Shown here: positions 49,020 to 60,589 of the stretch, piece after piece | Position numbering within the stretch: position 1 is the first letter of the stretch | How the letters are laid out: each line of letters begins with the position of its first letter | DNA from: Podocnemis expansa | Taxonomy: Eukaryota > Chordata > Testudines > Podocnemididae | NCBI GenBank assembly: GCA_007922195.1 | Contig: ML682130.1 | Location: 306,484-370,483 of the forward strand | DNA length: 64,000 bases | Reading direction: 5' to 3' | Made by a program: the position numbers and the translations under genes | The notes under the pieces: generated by a model | Database searches by the model: none | What the model saw: the letters and a program-made list of their open reading frames with translations, nothing else | Told to the model about the DNA's origin: nothing

Positions 49020-50434
49020 GATTGATTGCTTAATGCTTTTTTTGCTTCAGTTTTCACAGGCAGGTCAGCTCCCAGCCCACTACCATGGGTATGGCAGACT
49101 GGAGAGAAGAAGAGAGGCCCTTGGTGACGGAAGGTCAGGTTAGGGTCATGTTAGGGACTGCTTAAAGAAGCTGGATGTGCACAAGTCCATGGGGCCGGAC
49201 GAGCTGCATCCAAGGGTGCTAAGGGAATTGGCCGATGAGATAGCAGCACTGCTGTCCATTATCCTTCAAAACTCATGGAGAACGGGGAGGTGCCAGAGGA
49301 TTGGAAAAAAGCAAATATAGTACCTATTTTCAAGAAAGGGAAAAAGGAGGATCTGGGGAATTACAGACCTGTCAGCCTCACCTCAATCCCTGGAAAAATT
49401 ATGGAGCAGGTTCTCAAAGAATCCATCCTCAAACACTTAGAGGAAAATAAAGTGATCAGGAACAGTCAGCATGGAGTTACCAAGGGTAAATCATGCCTGT
49501 GCAATCTCATCGCCTTCTATGATGAGATGACTGGTTTTCTGGATGCAGGAAGAACCATTGATTTGATATACCTTGATTTTAGCAAGGCTTTTGATAAAGT
49601 TTCCCACAGCATTCTCATTGGCAAATTAAGGAAGTATGGGTTGGATAGGTGGACTATAAGGTGGCTAGAAAACAGGCTAAATCAACGGTTTCAGTGTGTA
49701 GGAATCAATGGTTCCATGTCTAGTTGGCAGCCAGTCACGAGTGGTGTGCCCCAGGGGTCGGTCCTGGGGCCGGTTGTGTTCAACATTATCATCAATGATC
49801 TGGATGCTGGAATAGACTGCACTCTCAGTAGGTTCGTGGATGACACCAAGCTGGGGGGGACCAGTAGACACGTTGGTGGGCAAGGACAGGATTCAGGGAG
49901 ACCTAGATAAATCGGAACAGTGGGCCAATAGAAATCTTATGAGGTTCAATAAGGACAAGTGTAAAATCCTGCACGTGGGACGAAAAAACCCCAAGCACTG
50001 CTACAGGCTGGGAAACATTCAGCTAAGTAGCAGCAGTGTAGAAAAAGACATGGGGGGCATGGTGGATGGGAAGCTAGATATGAGTCAGCAGTGTGCTCTT
50101 GCTGCCAAAAAGGCCAATGGCATACTGGACTGCATCAAAAAGAAGTATTACCAGCAGATCAAGGGATGTGATCATTCCCCTCTATTCTGCACTGGTGAGG
50201 CCACATCTAGAATACTGTGTTCAGTTTTGGGCTCCCCACTACAAAAAGGACAGGGACATGCTAGAGACAATCCAGTGGAGGGCAACCAAAATGATTAAAG
50301 GGCTGGAGCACAAGCCCTATGAGGAAAGACTGAAAGCATCAGGCTTATTTAGTCTGCAAAAGAGAAGATTGAGGGGGGATTTGATAGCAACCTTCAACTA
50401 CTTGAAGGGATGCTCGAAGGAAGACAGAGCTTGA
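49020..50434 (+). pseudogene. CR1 ORF2 reverse transcriptase
   Basis: Open from 49275 to 49910, covering RT palm and fingers up to [15 protein letters not shown] frame change near 49870 leads to SEQWANRNLMRFNKDKCKIL, and a second near 50130 to [21 protein letters not shown]. Such frame hops are decay, not programmed shifts, as far as can be judged. Confidence 0.85.
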
Positions 50435-50715
50435 CTATTCTCGGTAGTAACGGAGGACAGAACGAGGAGCAATGGTCTCAAGTTACAGTTAGGGAGGTCG
50501 AGGCTGGATATTAGAAAAAACTTTTTTACTAGACGAGTGGTGAAGCGTTGGAATGAGCTGCCTACGGAGGTGGTGGAATCTCCATCTTTGGAGGTGTTTA
50601 AGGCCTGGCTGGACAAAACCATGACTGGGATGGTTTAGTGGGAGTGGTCCTGCCTCTGGCAGGGGGTTGGACTAGATGACCTGTGAGGTCCCTTCCAACC
50701 CTATGATTCTATGAA

Positions 50716-50832
50716 AGTGTGCACAAAAAAATTCAATAGTGCCAATATTGGTGCTCACAAAGAAATGTTTTTGTGCACACAAAGAAATTGTTTGTGCACA
50801 CAATCTATGAGTAATTAGAGGGAACATTGCAC
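50716..50832 (-). mobile_element. Partial MITE at the CR1 3' junction
   Basis: Reverse-oriented part of the same 185-bp family, from AAGTGTGCAC to TAGAGGGAACATTG. The missing ~65 bp begin exactly at the CR1 end, so the CR1 inserted into this MITE. Confidence 0.8.
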
Positions 50833-51277
50833 ACTCCCCCTGCCCTCTCTGGCAGAGACTCTGGTCTGACACCAGAGTGGCTGAGATCTGGATCCTGCTC
50901 AGAAACCACAGCATGAGTTTGTACAACCACAAACCTTTATGGGTTTCCGAAACCATGGATTTCCTTTGAAGTACTCATTTGAGAGCAGGCTCTGTGGGGA
51001 AGGAATGATTGTTTCTGGATAGTTTGGGACCCTGATGGGGAATTCCCCTGCCCCACCTGCCCCCCACCCTGCTAACTTCACCGCAAAGGGGAATAAACCC
51101 CCAGCTGCTGGGCTGGAAACCCCCATCCTCTCTTCCTGCCTGATGGGGGGCATCATTTTTTCACTATCCTTGAACACCAGCCTGTGTCCTGTTTTCTCCC
51201 CCAGTCTCCTGCAGCCCTGCCCCACATCCCCCCTTTTTCTTCTGCTTCCCCCCCTCTAAGCTTTTCTGCCTTGCAAC
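50833..51277 (-). other. Gene C intron 1, homologous to gene A 13455-13900
   Basis: Reverse complement of gene A intron 1 next to its exon 1 (GGGCATCATTTTTTCACTAT, TTTTCTGCCTTGCAAC). Ends at the 8-bp target site CTTGCAAC (51270-51277). Confidence 0.65.
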
Positions 51278-52719
51278 CAGAGGCGTTACTGGATAGCAAG
51301 ACGACCTGGGGCACAGGCTCACAGGCTCCACCTGTGCTAGACCCTGCCCCTGTCATGGGTCCGCCCCAATAGGCCACACCCACAACAGCCAGCCTCCCCC
51401 CCATTACCCAACAGGCCCTACCCCTATCCTGGGCCCCACTTGAAACTGGAATTCACATGAAGTATTTGAAGTGGGGAAGTTCCACATGAAATAGAAATTT
51501 TGGAAACATGGAGATGTGATGTTTCTGAAAGGAAATATAGTCCCTAGGGCCATGCCAGCTGATGACTAAAATTGAAGCTGTCAGCTTCTAGCCAGCAGCT
51601 GTCTAGGCACCAATGCAGTGTGACCATGTCAATGTCCATGGATTATCCTGGTCCAGAGTATTTAGCCTCTGTACCACTCTCCCACCACACAGAGGCCCCA
51701 TGCCATGCTGTGATACAACTCCTCCTTCATACCCCTCTGCTCATTTTAGTTTTAATGCAATCATTCTCCTTCAGTGTTCCCTACAAATGAATCAAGGTGC
51801 TGGCAGTATCCTCTTAAAAGCTCACTGACCATGTGAGGAGGACATATAAAAATTCTCCTTCTCTGACAAGGCATATCTTTCCCTATCTCCTATAGGTTTC
51901 TGTTGCTAAACATCAGGAGTCATGGAGATCAGAAAATAGGATTGGGAGGGAGGGTGGTGCATGAGACCATCCCTGGGACTTCCAGTCAACTTCTTTAGGG
52001 TCTCCAGGTACTGGAGAAGTGGATGGCATCTAGGAGCCCAGATGAGAGATGACATGCTGCTGACCCATGCTGAAGAAACCTACCACTGCAGTTCTCAAGC
52101 TTTTAAAATAGAGCCCACGCCTCTCCTGAACTTTGCTGTAATGCTTGCCCTCCACTTTGAGTGGCAGCATGAGATTGTGGAGCAGGGGAGTGGAAGGATG
52201 GTAGCACAGCAGCTCCAATTCACCATGCTGGGGTGCTTATAACACAGGGCAAGAAATTTAAAAAGGCTCTGACCCTCCCAGCTTCAAGGTGTATGCACCC
52301 CAGGTAGGAGAAGTTGGGGAGCTCATGAGGCAAGCAGGCAGGCTGGCTGGAGCTGCCAGTGCAGTGCTATAAGAAGGGTCACACCAAACTGGCTGACCCA
52401 GCCAGACAGCCAGGCTGCCTGCCTTCTGCCTCCCCAGCAAATAGCCAAAGAGAGGACAACAAGGTGAACTGAGAAGAAGGCAGAGAAGCCTCCTGCAGTA
52501 TTTCTCCCACCCTGCCCTTAGCTCCTGCCAGACTCCCAATCCCCCTTCTGGGGAAACAAAGCAGAGGATTTAGCAGCAAAAACTAAGTAAGCCCACTCTT
52601 ACAGGAAAGAGCGAGTCCAAACCAAAAATATAGCATTACTGGGATCACTCTATCCAATGCAAGACAGACAACATTACAGGAATTCACAATGAAGTACAAC
52701 AATTGTAAAAGAAGAAAGG

Positions 52720-52905
52720 CACATTCAAAGACTAACAAGTTTATTTATTGCTCGAGCTTTTGTGGGTGAAATCCCACTTTGTCAGACACTTGAAAATGGT
52801 TTCCAAATAGGATTTCGCTCGTGTGATAAATAAATGTGTTACTCTTGAAAAGTACCACAGGACTCTTTTCTATTTTTACTGGATTAGACTACCATGGCTC
52901 CCCCC
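52720..52905. repeat. Foldback repeat element
   Basis: Left arm GACTAACAAGTTTATTTATT ... ACTTTGTCAGACACTTGAA and right arm in inverse order with AATAAATGTGTTACTC and CCACAGGACTC. Same family as 57509. Confidence 0.55.
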
Positions 52906-54990
52906 ACAAAAAAAAACTTTTCAGTAAAAGGATAGTTAACTTTGTGGCATGCTGCCTGATGTGTACTTATGTTGTGCAGTCATAGGAGGGCAAAACTAAA
53001 GAGCAGAATAAATAGTGATATTAAGTAGCGACATTATTGGTAGGTCAAGCCTCACTCATGATCTCCCAACAGAACTCTCAAATCTCAGGAATTTTTTCCC
53101 CAGGCCCAGTCTGCTAATATTTGCTCAGTCTTCTGTAGCCACAATCAGTGGTGGCTTTTGGGGTAGGCGAAGCAGGTGGCTGCCTAAGGCCCACAAACAA
53201 TAAGGGGCCCCGTTTTCAATCTCATAGACAGAAATGAAAACAGAAAAATATAGAAATTTTTCCCATATAGCAGAGCTAGTAGGACTGGAAGCCTAAGCAC
53301 TTTTCACTCTTGGTTCATCAAGGCAAGCTATCATTAGGATCTGTGCTTCATCTGAAATGCAGATTTCACCATTCTCTGCCCATCACCTTGACACTGACAT
53401 GCTAAAAAGCAGGAGCAAGCAACAGACAGCACAATGACAGGAACTTTTACAGTGGCCTCAGCTTTTAATTCCTCAGTATGACCATTTATTTTGCCATTTT
53501 TTAATTTTGTGAAATACTGCCCTTTTCTTTTCTTTTTTACCTGTATTTTTGCATTTTCCTTTGACTTTGTGGAAATTTTTACTTTGAATTTTTTTAGCTC
53601 AGGTTACCAGGTAGGTCCATATAGGCTGCTACATCTAAATACAGTGCTTTCGTTTGGCAGTCATTACATCTCTGTGTGATGTCTGTGCAGTATGTCTTTC
53701 TTTTGACAAGTAATTCTTTAGCTTCCTTTGTACTTAACTATTTAATATTTTGAGGGGGCCAGAGTCTTATAAACTTGAGTACATCAGAGAATTTCATTGA
53801 AATTTGGTGTTTTTCATTTCACTTATTTTTATTTATTATTATTATTATTTGTATTAAATATCTCTAGTGCACATAAACCCAAGCCCATATGAAAAATTTG
53901 TAAGATTTGACAGCCAAAATTTTAAATGTGGTATTTTAGTTATTTTTGAGCCATCATTAATGGTACCACTTCTTATTTATTAATTAATGCTCTCACTTTT
54001 AAAAAAAAAATTAAAATGTTCACTTCAACTTTGTAGTTCAGCATTAGTTGCTTTATGTTAAGTGAATGATGATCAACTTACAAGCTTCATGATGGGAAGA
54101 TCTTTAAAAATACCATAGCCAAGAATAATTTACGAGTTCCAGAGGGATAACCATATTAGTTTGGTTCAGCAAAACAAACAACAAATCCTGGGGGGTGGTA
54201 TGGGGCAGTTAAGGGTGCAGGAGGGACTGGAACCATAGGGAAGGTAGCAGTGTTTAAGCAGGAATTCCAAACTGGCAATATGGAGTCTTGGCTCAGGGTT
54301 ACAGAATTATTTCACTTATGACACTAAAGGACATATATCCAACATTAATTAACATGTACTTTAAAGCTAAACACAATTAATTATCTCTGACCCTCCATAT
54401 TATCTGTCCCTGTCCCACACCTCCAGTCTCTTCCTGCTTAATGTAGAACAATCTCTCACACAAGACAACAATTTCAAGCACAGGATAAATACTAGGCACA
54501 GCATATGGTGGTGTTCAGCAGAGTTCACCTTTACAAATAATAGCACTGTTGATGAGGTTACCTTCTCAGACCACCTGCTGCCCCAGCCTCACAACTGAGG
54601 CAACAAGGCAAGGGCAGGAGACCCCGCAGTTGTGCCAGGCCGGCCCCACCACCATGTGAGACCCTGTGGTCAGACCAGGCAGCTCCACCACCTGGGCATG
54701 TGGTGAGGGCTGGGGACCCCAGGCCAGGCCAGCCCTGACCCATGGGCATGGGCTGAGGGCAGGAGACTCTGGGTTGGCACCCGAGCCTCGCCCCCTGAGC
54801 TGTGGGGGGCTGCCTGGTCAGGGCTGCACCACAGCAGCCTGGCCACCAACCTGATCCCCAGGGACCCACGGCTGAGGGATGGTCCCTGGCTCACCAGCCT
54901 TCTGCTGAACTGACCCTGGCCTGGACAGAGGCTGAGGAACATCCCTTGGCCCACCTGGTGCTCAGGTGAGGGGCTCCATTTCCAGGCCAC
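52906..54990. other. AT-rich then C/G-rich interior of insertion, no gene
   Basis: 53220-54170 is AT-rich with no ORF of interest. 54560-54990 is GC-rich with P/G-rich frames. CAGTGGTGGCTTTTGGGG at 53148 may be a hAT end. No transposase motif was found on either strand. Confidence 0.4.
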
Positions 54991-55400
54991 CCCCCTGAGG
55001 CCCCTAGGCCATGGGGGGTCCCCCCTGCAGGCACTGGGGAGATGCTCATGGACCCAGCTGGGACCTAGAGGCCATGGGGAGAATGCCTCCAGCCCAGGGG
55101 TACCCCTGCCAATCCCAGCTGGGCCCCAGAGGTTTATGGGCACCCCCCAGTCTCACCCAGGGCCCAGATGCCTAGGGGTAGCCCCCTGAGTCCCACCTGG
55201 GCCCCAGAGGTCTGGGGACACCCCCACCAGTCCCACATGGGCCCCAGAGATTTCAGGGCACCCCTGCCCATCCCACCCAGGGTCTGGATGCCTATTGGCA
55301 CCCCCACAGCCCCACCCAGGGCCCAAAGGCCTGGGAGAATCCCCTGCCCCCACCCCACCTGGGACCCAGAGGCCAGGGACTAATTCCCTGCTTCCACCCA
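54991..55400. repeat. Minisatellite, ~40-bp units
   Basis: From about 55140, units of close to 40 bp of the form CCCCCACCAGTCCCACATGG followed by GCCCCAGAG..., repeated about six times with divergence. Upstream copies are more degenerate. Confidence 0.65.
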
Positions 55401-55562
55401 GGGGCTGGAGCCCATGCAGGGAAGCCCCCTCAGCCCCAGGCAGCCTCTCCTCTCCCCCCACTCGTCTGACCAGGGCCTCCAGCCAGGGCCGTGCCTAGGG
55501 GGGAGCAGGGCCCAGGGCAAATCAGTTTGTGTGGGGCCCCCCCATTTGAAACTTTGCAGTGT

Positions 55563-56124
55563 AATGTTCCCTCTAAGCCAGTTGGTTCCCAACCTGTGGT
55601 CCAGGGACCCCCCAGAGGTCCATGGACACTTTGCAGGGGGTCTGCGGAGCCTCTCCCTACCCGGGGCTGGAATCCAGCTACAGCCCTGATGCTCCCTGCC
55701 AGGGCTGCCTCTCCCCATCTGTGGCTGTCTCCTGGCAGGGGATGGAGCCACAGCAGCTCCCCAGCAGGGGCAAGGGCAGGGGACCACAGCTGCTAGGGCT
55801 CAGCTCCCTGGTGGTGCGGGCAATGGTGGTGGCAGCGCTGCTCACCAGCTGTCCCACTGGTGTGGGTCAGAGTCTGCCCATGCAGGCCAGATTACATAAA
55901 CAGCTGAGGGGGATCCGCAAAGTTTTTTCTTTTTTTTTGTCACACAGGGGTCCCCAGCCTGAGAAAGGTTGGGAACCACTGTTTTAAGCTGATGATGCAG
56001 CTGAGCAAGTTCCCTCCTGGTTCTCCAGGCCCCAATAGGCTTCTTCCCTGCTGCCCACTGGCTCCCCAATAACTTGTGCACCCATAACTTGTTCAGCTGC
56101 ATCATCAGCTTAGAGGGAGCACTG
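55563..56124. mobile_element. MITE with long TIRs, interrupted
   Basis: Outer ends AATGTTCCCTCTAAG and CTTAGAGGGAGCACTG, inner arms GCTGATGATGCAGCTGAGC and TCAGCTGCATCATCAGC. Flanks TGCAGTGT (55555-55562) and GGCAGTGT (56125-56132) match at seven of eight positions. A 403-bp hAT-like element sits in its left arm. Confidence 0.72.
55579..55981. mobile_element. hAT-like element nested in a MITE
   Basis: CAGTTGGTTCCCAACCTG ... GGTTGGGAACCACTG, same family as 12044-12452. Flanks CTCTAAGC and TTTTAAGC agree at six of eight positions. Confidence 0.75.
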
Positions 56125-56307
56125 GGCAGTGTCATAATTTTTCTTTAATAAAATCATAAATTTCTAGCCCTCAGGCTAAAAAGTTGCAGAGAGAAGCAGG
56201 AAAACATGACCTGACTTTATCCTAAAAGCTCAAAACCCAGAAGTCAGAGAAAATAGTTCCCCCCATTTATTATTTCTTTAAACATCTCTTTATTTTTAAG
56301 TGAGTTT

Positions 56308-57022
56308 TGTTAGGGAAAATCCAACTCTGGCCCTCAGCTGCAGAAAGAGGCACACCAGAGCTTTCCCATTGAAGCAGACCCGTTCCCAGCTGAGACTTCA
56401 ATATGCAGAGAACGAGGTGTGGTTCAAAGTTTATTATTCAGCTGAATAATAAAAGGAACTGCAGCAGAGGGAAGCAAAGAGAAGCTAGCCTCTCTGAGCA
56501 AGAACCCCCAGTCTAGGGGCTACAGGTCATACATACTTTCTAACATGTAAAATACAATATACATAATGCAACAAGCTCATGCATAATACAACAAGTTACA
56601 TCATGCCTAAAATCCATACATGGTATTACTACTTTTAATATGCAGGTTACATAATTAGATTGTACTTAATAGGCAGCATATAGTTAGCCCGCCTCTGTTG
56701 TTGTTTACTGCTCATTTGGGTACTAATTATTGCTCTTGACCAATGAGAGTGGCCAAATTCCTGTGACCCCTTGGCTACCTGGCCCCCGTCAACCTGTTTA
56801 CCAGACAAGGTTGATAGCTTCCCATCAGGGTCCAGACAGGAGGGATTGTCTTATAATCAACCTCTGTGGATTACCTCTTGTATCTACAGAAACAGTCTAA
56901 CTTCCTATCAATCTAAACCCCCTAGCTCCCTTGACTAACTAAACTTGTCTAAGCAAACACAACAATCTCTGGCACAGAACTTCCTGACCAAACTTACTCC
57001 ATCTTTAGACACTCCCCCCACA
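56308..57022 (-). mobile_element. Solo LTR, 715 bp
   Basis: TG...CA ends (TGTTAGGG / CCCCCCACA on the + strand) with a 4-bp duplication GTTT (56304-56307, 57023-57026). On the - strand AATAAACTTTGAACC lies near the 3' part (~56420). A 4-bp duplication is typical of gammaretrovirus-like integrases. No internal sequence, so a solo LTR. Confidence 0.68.
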
Positions 57023-58217
57023 GTTTTAATGATATATTTAAGCCAGAGTTGTGACTATTTTTGATGTTTAGGGTAGGCAATACTGAATGTGTCATGGTGA
57101 TGTTCCATCAACCTCACAGCCAAGTGGACAGGAGCATCTGGCTATACTCTTTGTGGGTCTGGTTTTCTGTTCAAGATGGGCACACAATTTTACAAGTTTA
57201 ATAATTTTTGTTAGATCAAGTTTTTGTTAAATTGAAAATTCAGAGAGAGGGAAGCTAGTTTTGGATGATAAGAAATAAATTCAGGTCCTCTCTCACCTTA
57301 AGACACTGGATTCCAATTGTCTAATGTATGTTATTTCCTTTATGCTGCCTGACTCTTTCCTCTTCCATCTTATTTTAATATATGTATTCACACATTCCTC
57401 ATCGCTTTGCAGGTGATCTAAGTAATGAAAGTCAGGTACTGTTTGAGGATGAGAGGAAGAAACAAGGGACTTTTGGCCTCCTCTTAGATACCCTGATGTA
57501 AATCAAAGAAGGAGTCTTGTGGCACTTTTAAAAGCTAACAAATAAATAAATTTGTTAGTCTTTAAAACTGCCACAGGATTCCTTGTTTGTTTCCCTAAAC
57601 TAGACCTGCATGGCCACAGTTGCTTTTCTCTTTGCCATGCTTTGGGACTGGTGCTCTGCCTGCAATCAATGACAATGGGGCTTATTTACAGTGCAGAAGG
57701 AAGGACAAAAAACTACTTTAATGTGTTGACTGATGGCCATTAACCTAAAAACCCAGTATTTCCATGAGTGCTAGCCTGGGGTCTTCTCTCTCAGGTATAA
57801 TAGATCATTATCTGAACAGAGAAGTTTGCTCAAAAAGACATCCCTGAAGACTGAAAACTCTTGTTAAATGTAGAAGGAAAAAAGTTCTTTAATATCTGAG
57901 AACGCTTTCTGGAGATGCTGATGTAAATTCAAAGAGAAGATCCTGTTTTGTAAAGGTTGGGGATGTGACATTCTCCTGGCTTTGTCCCTGTTTATTTGAC
58001 TGAGGCTGGCTCCATAAGTTTTACCTCAACACTTGCCCTTTCTCTTCCCCCCAGGGAGCAGTTGTGGGAAGGTGGCTAGTTAAGAGTTCCTGTAACCAAA
58101 CCCTACCTGTCCCAATTCCCTTCCCCCTTCCCTGACCAGCCGGAGCTGCTCCCTAGTCCCTCAGCTGGAAAAAACTCCCTGCTTCCTTACTCCAGCCGGC
58201 TGTGTGGGATCCCCCAA
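57023..58217. other. Interior of insertion, includes compact hairpin
   Basis: Mostly AT-rich noncoding DNA. At 57509-57584 a foldback-family element is reduced to a near-perfect hairpin: GGAGTCTTGTGGCACTTTTA on one arm, TTAAAACTGCCACAGGATTC on the other. Confidence 0.55.
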
Positions 58218-58287
58218 GAGCATGAGGCCCCCCAAAGTGCAGGGCCCAGGGTGGTTGCCCCTCCTGCCCCCCCTTAAGGACGGTCCT
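58218..58287 (-). mobile_element. hAT-like element end fragment
   Basis: Reads on the - strand CAGGACCGTCCTTAAGG ... CTTTGGGGGGCC. Similar to 24040-24125. Confidence 0.4.
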
Positions 58288-58596
58288 GCCTCCAGCCCCC
58301 CAACTCCTACCTGCTCTGTCCTGCAGAGAGAAGCTGCTTGTTTGAAAGTGGCTCCTTCCTCCCCCGGCTGGTCACACACCTGGCTGCAGCACCTGGGCGG
58401 GGAGGGGAAGCTGCAGCTCCCAGTCCCGGAGCCCTGCCGGGGTCCCGGCTCCCAGCACCAGGACTGGGGGTCCATGGGGGAGATTCGGGGCACGTGCCCC
58501 GGGTGCCCAGCGCCAGCGATGCCCCTGCTTGCAACCTTGTTTCCCCCGCCCCTAATTCCCCTGCATCGCCCCCTGCCCCATCTCTGCCCCCTTTAC

Positions 58597-58780
58597 CTTC
58601 CCCCCCAGCCAGGGGCAGCCCGGATCAGGCTCAGCCCGAGCGAGTCGCTTCCTCCCCGGCCCCGAGCCGCCTGGGCGCTGGCGCTGGGTCCTAGCGGGGG
58701 TGGGATCCCATCCCGGCCTAAATAAAGACATTAGTGGCCCCTCACCCAGCATTAGCCTGAGAGGGGCAACAGCAGCCCCG
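58597..58780 (-). promoter_or_regulatory. GC/CpG-rich promoter and noncoding exon 1 of gene C
   Basis: Reverse-complement homolog of 13225-13398, with GGGATCCCACCCCCGCTAGG and GAGGAAGCGACTCGCTCGGG and the donor GGGGGAAG|GTAAAG at 58597/58596. The ~60 bp between donor and the 7.25-kb insertion match gene A's intron start, which ties this promoter to gene C. Confidence 0.62.
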
Positions 58781-59522
58781 GGGGCAGGGGCTAAACTATA
58801 ATCTCATGGGACATGGATGCCTGCTGGTCTTTGGACCCTCTCCCCATATTTTCCAGGCTCCCTTCATGCATGTGTGGGTCCCAGCCCCTGTCGGCATTTT
58901 GGAGCCCCACCAGCTCTTTCCTCAGAAATGAGGCACAACTTCAAATCCACAATTTCACCCCAATTTTGTCCACTACTGCACACATCACACCACTCTTTCC
59001 GCATGGCCTCCTCAGCCCCCATCCACTAAACTCCGTGCACCCACGTCCCCACTCCAGCCCTCCGAACTGCACCCCCCCATCTTCACTCACCCCCTTCTGC
59101 CCCCCCAATTCCCTCCACACCTCTCTAGTCCCCTCAGTCGCTAGCAGGGATTTCCGTAACACCCTCTACACCCCCCCTTACATTCCCAACCAGGAACAGC
59201 GCTGGGTACTGTGCGCCCCACCCCTCCCTGGCAGCAGAGCGATGCCAGCACATGAGTGACGTCATCAGGGGTGCGCAACGGCACTGTCCCCTTTTGGCAC
59301 CCTGCAAATGCCGGTGCCCAGCTGCAATGCAGGCGCTGCTTACCGTATAGCACCAGCCCTGTTCCCAACACCCCCTCAGCTGTCATCTACTAATAGCATT
59401 ATAAGAATTTAGTGAGGGGCGCCTCATGCCAGGGTCACACAGCCAAAGACTGATGAGAAGCAAGAGCTGCCCCATGGCACAAGTTCTGTTCAGCTATTGG
59501 GACAACAGAGCACCGCTGTCAG
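58781..59522. repeat. Upstream flank of gene C, duplicated at gene B
   Basis: Direct counterpart of 34881-35667 with few substitutions. Noncoding as far as can be seen. Confidence 0.65.
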
Positions 59523-59931
59523 TGGCTATGTCTACATTGTAAAAGCTAAAGTTGAGTTTATTAAGTCAACTTAATAAAGTCTACTTAAACTTGACCTTAT
59601 TAAGTCAACTTTGGGAGTCCACACTACATTATTTTGACTTTATAAAGTCGACTTTAAATAGGTGCCCTGGCTTAAGTCAACTTTATAAAGTCAACTTAAT
59701 GGTCCCACTGCACTAGGTCAACTTTATTAAGTAGACCTAGTGAATCCACATTGCCTTAAGTTGACTTAATAAAGTTGACTTAACAGTAAAGTTGACTTTA
59801 TAAGTGGACCTTAAAAAGTCGACTTTACTGGACCCTAAAGTCAACTTTATTGCCCCGCAGTGTAGGCAGGGCTCTGTTTAAGTCAACTTGAGGGCCCTTA
59901 AGTTGACAAACACATAGTGTAGACGTACCCA
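59523..59931. mobile_element. TIR element rich in AAGTCGACTT palindromes, gene C copy
   Basis: Counterpart of 35668-36057, with an extra ~25 bp of AAGTTGACTTAATAAAG-type units and several CG to CA/TG changes in the palindromes. Confidence 0.7.
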
Positions 59932-60580
59932 GGGTCAACAGCCACAGCAAGGAGGGCTAGAGTGCACTTCCCAGTTCTTCTCCTCCACGCCTCCCCCCCC
60001 ACCCCATACTGCTGCCCTTTGATCAGGTCAGAGCCTTGGGGGCATCTACTGGGCTGGGTGGCAGAGGCCATCAGTGGCTACTAGTGTGACTGGCCACTTC
60101 CAGGAGCACAAGAGGGGAGGTGGAAGCAGGGGCATGCCCGCCTTCAGCCAGACTCCTCCTGGCACGAAGCACCAGCTCCCTGCACATAGAGTTGGCGAAA
60201 AACTGCTGGTGGATATAGATGACAGCATCTTGGGCCAGGACTGCAAGGAGGAGGGGGAGCCACACCTCTGGCAGGGTGTTACACAAGTGCCCCTCCAAAA
60301 GTGACTGGGTTGGGGGCTGGTGGGGCCTGGGTAATGGTGGAAGGGACCATGAAGGTCTGGAATAGAGATTTTATTAGGGGCTGGGGAGGGATGCAGGAGG
60401 CTGGGGGGCTGGAGTAGGGGCAAGGGACAAAGGTAGTTTGCATGGTAACCTTAAGTAATTATTAGAATCTGACCGTAGCAGGATCAGCTCTCGAAGTTTT
60501 AATAAGCAACTTGTGTGGCTCTTGAGTTCCATAAGGTTGGCTATCCCTGGTTTAAAAGACCAACATATCTGCCATTTATT
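59932..60580. repeat. Duplicated flank with partial hAT-like element
   Basis: Counterpart of 36058-36780. The hAT-like fragment at ~60490-60560 lacks the ~110-bp middle present at 36595. Confidence 0.55.
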
Positions 60581-60589
60581 GGTCCTAAG

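Larger units (their letters stand above)
48655..50715 (+). mobile_element. CR1 LINE, 5'-truncated, in gene C intron 1
   Basis: Antisense to gene C. It encodes the end of the endonuclease-RT linker (LLNGAGIHVTEDEGKAG), RT blocks [32 protein letters not shown] and FVDDTKLGG (FADD usual), then thumb/C-terminal parts in shifted frames. It ends GAGGTCCCTTCCAACCCTAT plus ATTCTATG, the typical CR1 3' terminus. Interrupted by a 185-bp MITE. Dead through frameshifts. Confidence 0.92.
51278..58527. mobile_element. 7,250-bp hAT-bounded insertion in gene C intron 1
   Basis: Left end CAGAGGCGTTACTGG, right end CCAGCGATGCCCCTG; the reverse complement of the right end matches the left at 11 of 15 bases. 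Perfect 8-bp direct repeats CTTGCAAC flank it (51270-51277, 58528-58535), and gene A shows the uninterrupted site at ~13480. Its last 41 bp match the 216-bp element at 38026-38241. No transposase is seen inside. It contains later insertions: a foldback, a nested MITE pair, a solo LTR and a minisatellite. It moves the gene C promoter 7.25 kb away but lies in the intron. Confidence 0.78.

Noticed and set aside
48373..49143. 256-codon + strand ORF
   Set aside because: A mixture of intron sequence, CR1 linker and the inserted MITE; only the CR1 part has meaning.
58597..58800. Orphan fourth KZFP promoter
   Set aside because: Its intron side continues, across the 7.25-kb insertion, exactly into gene C intron 1 (duplicated CTTGCAAC), so it is gene C's own promoter.
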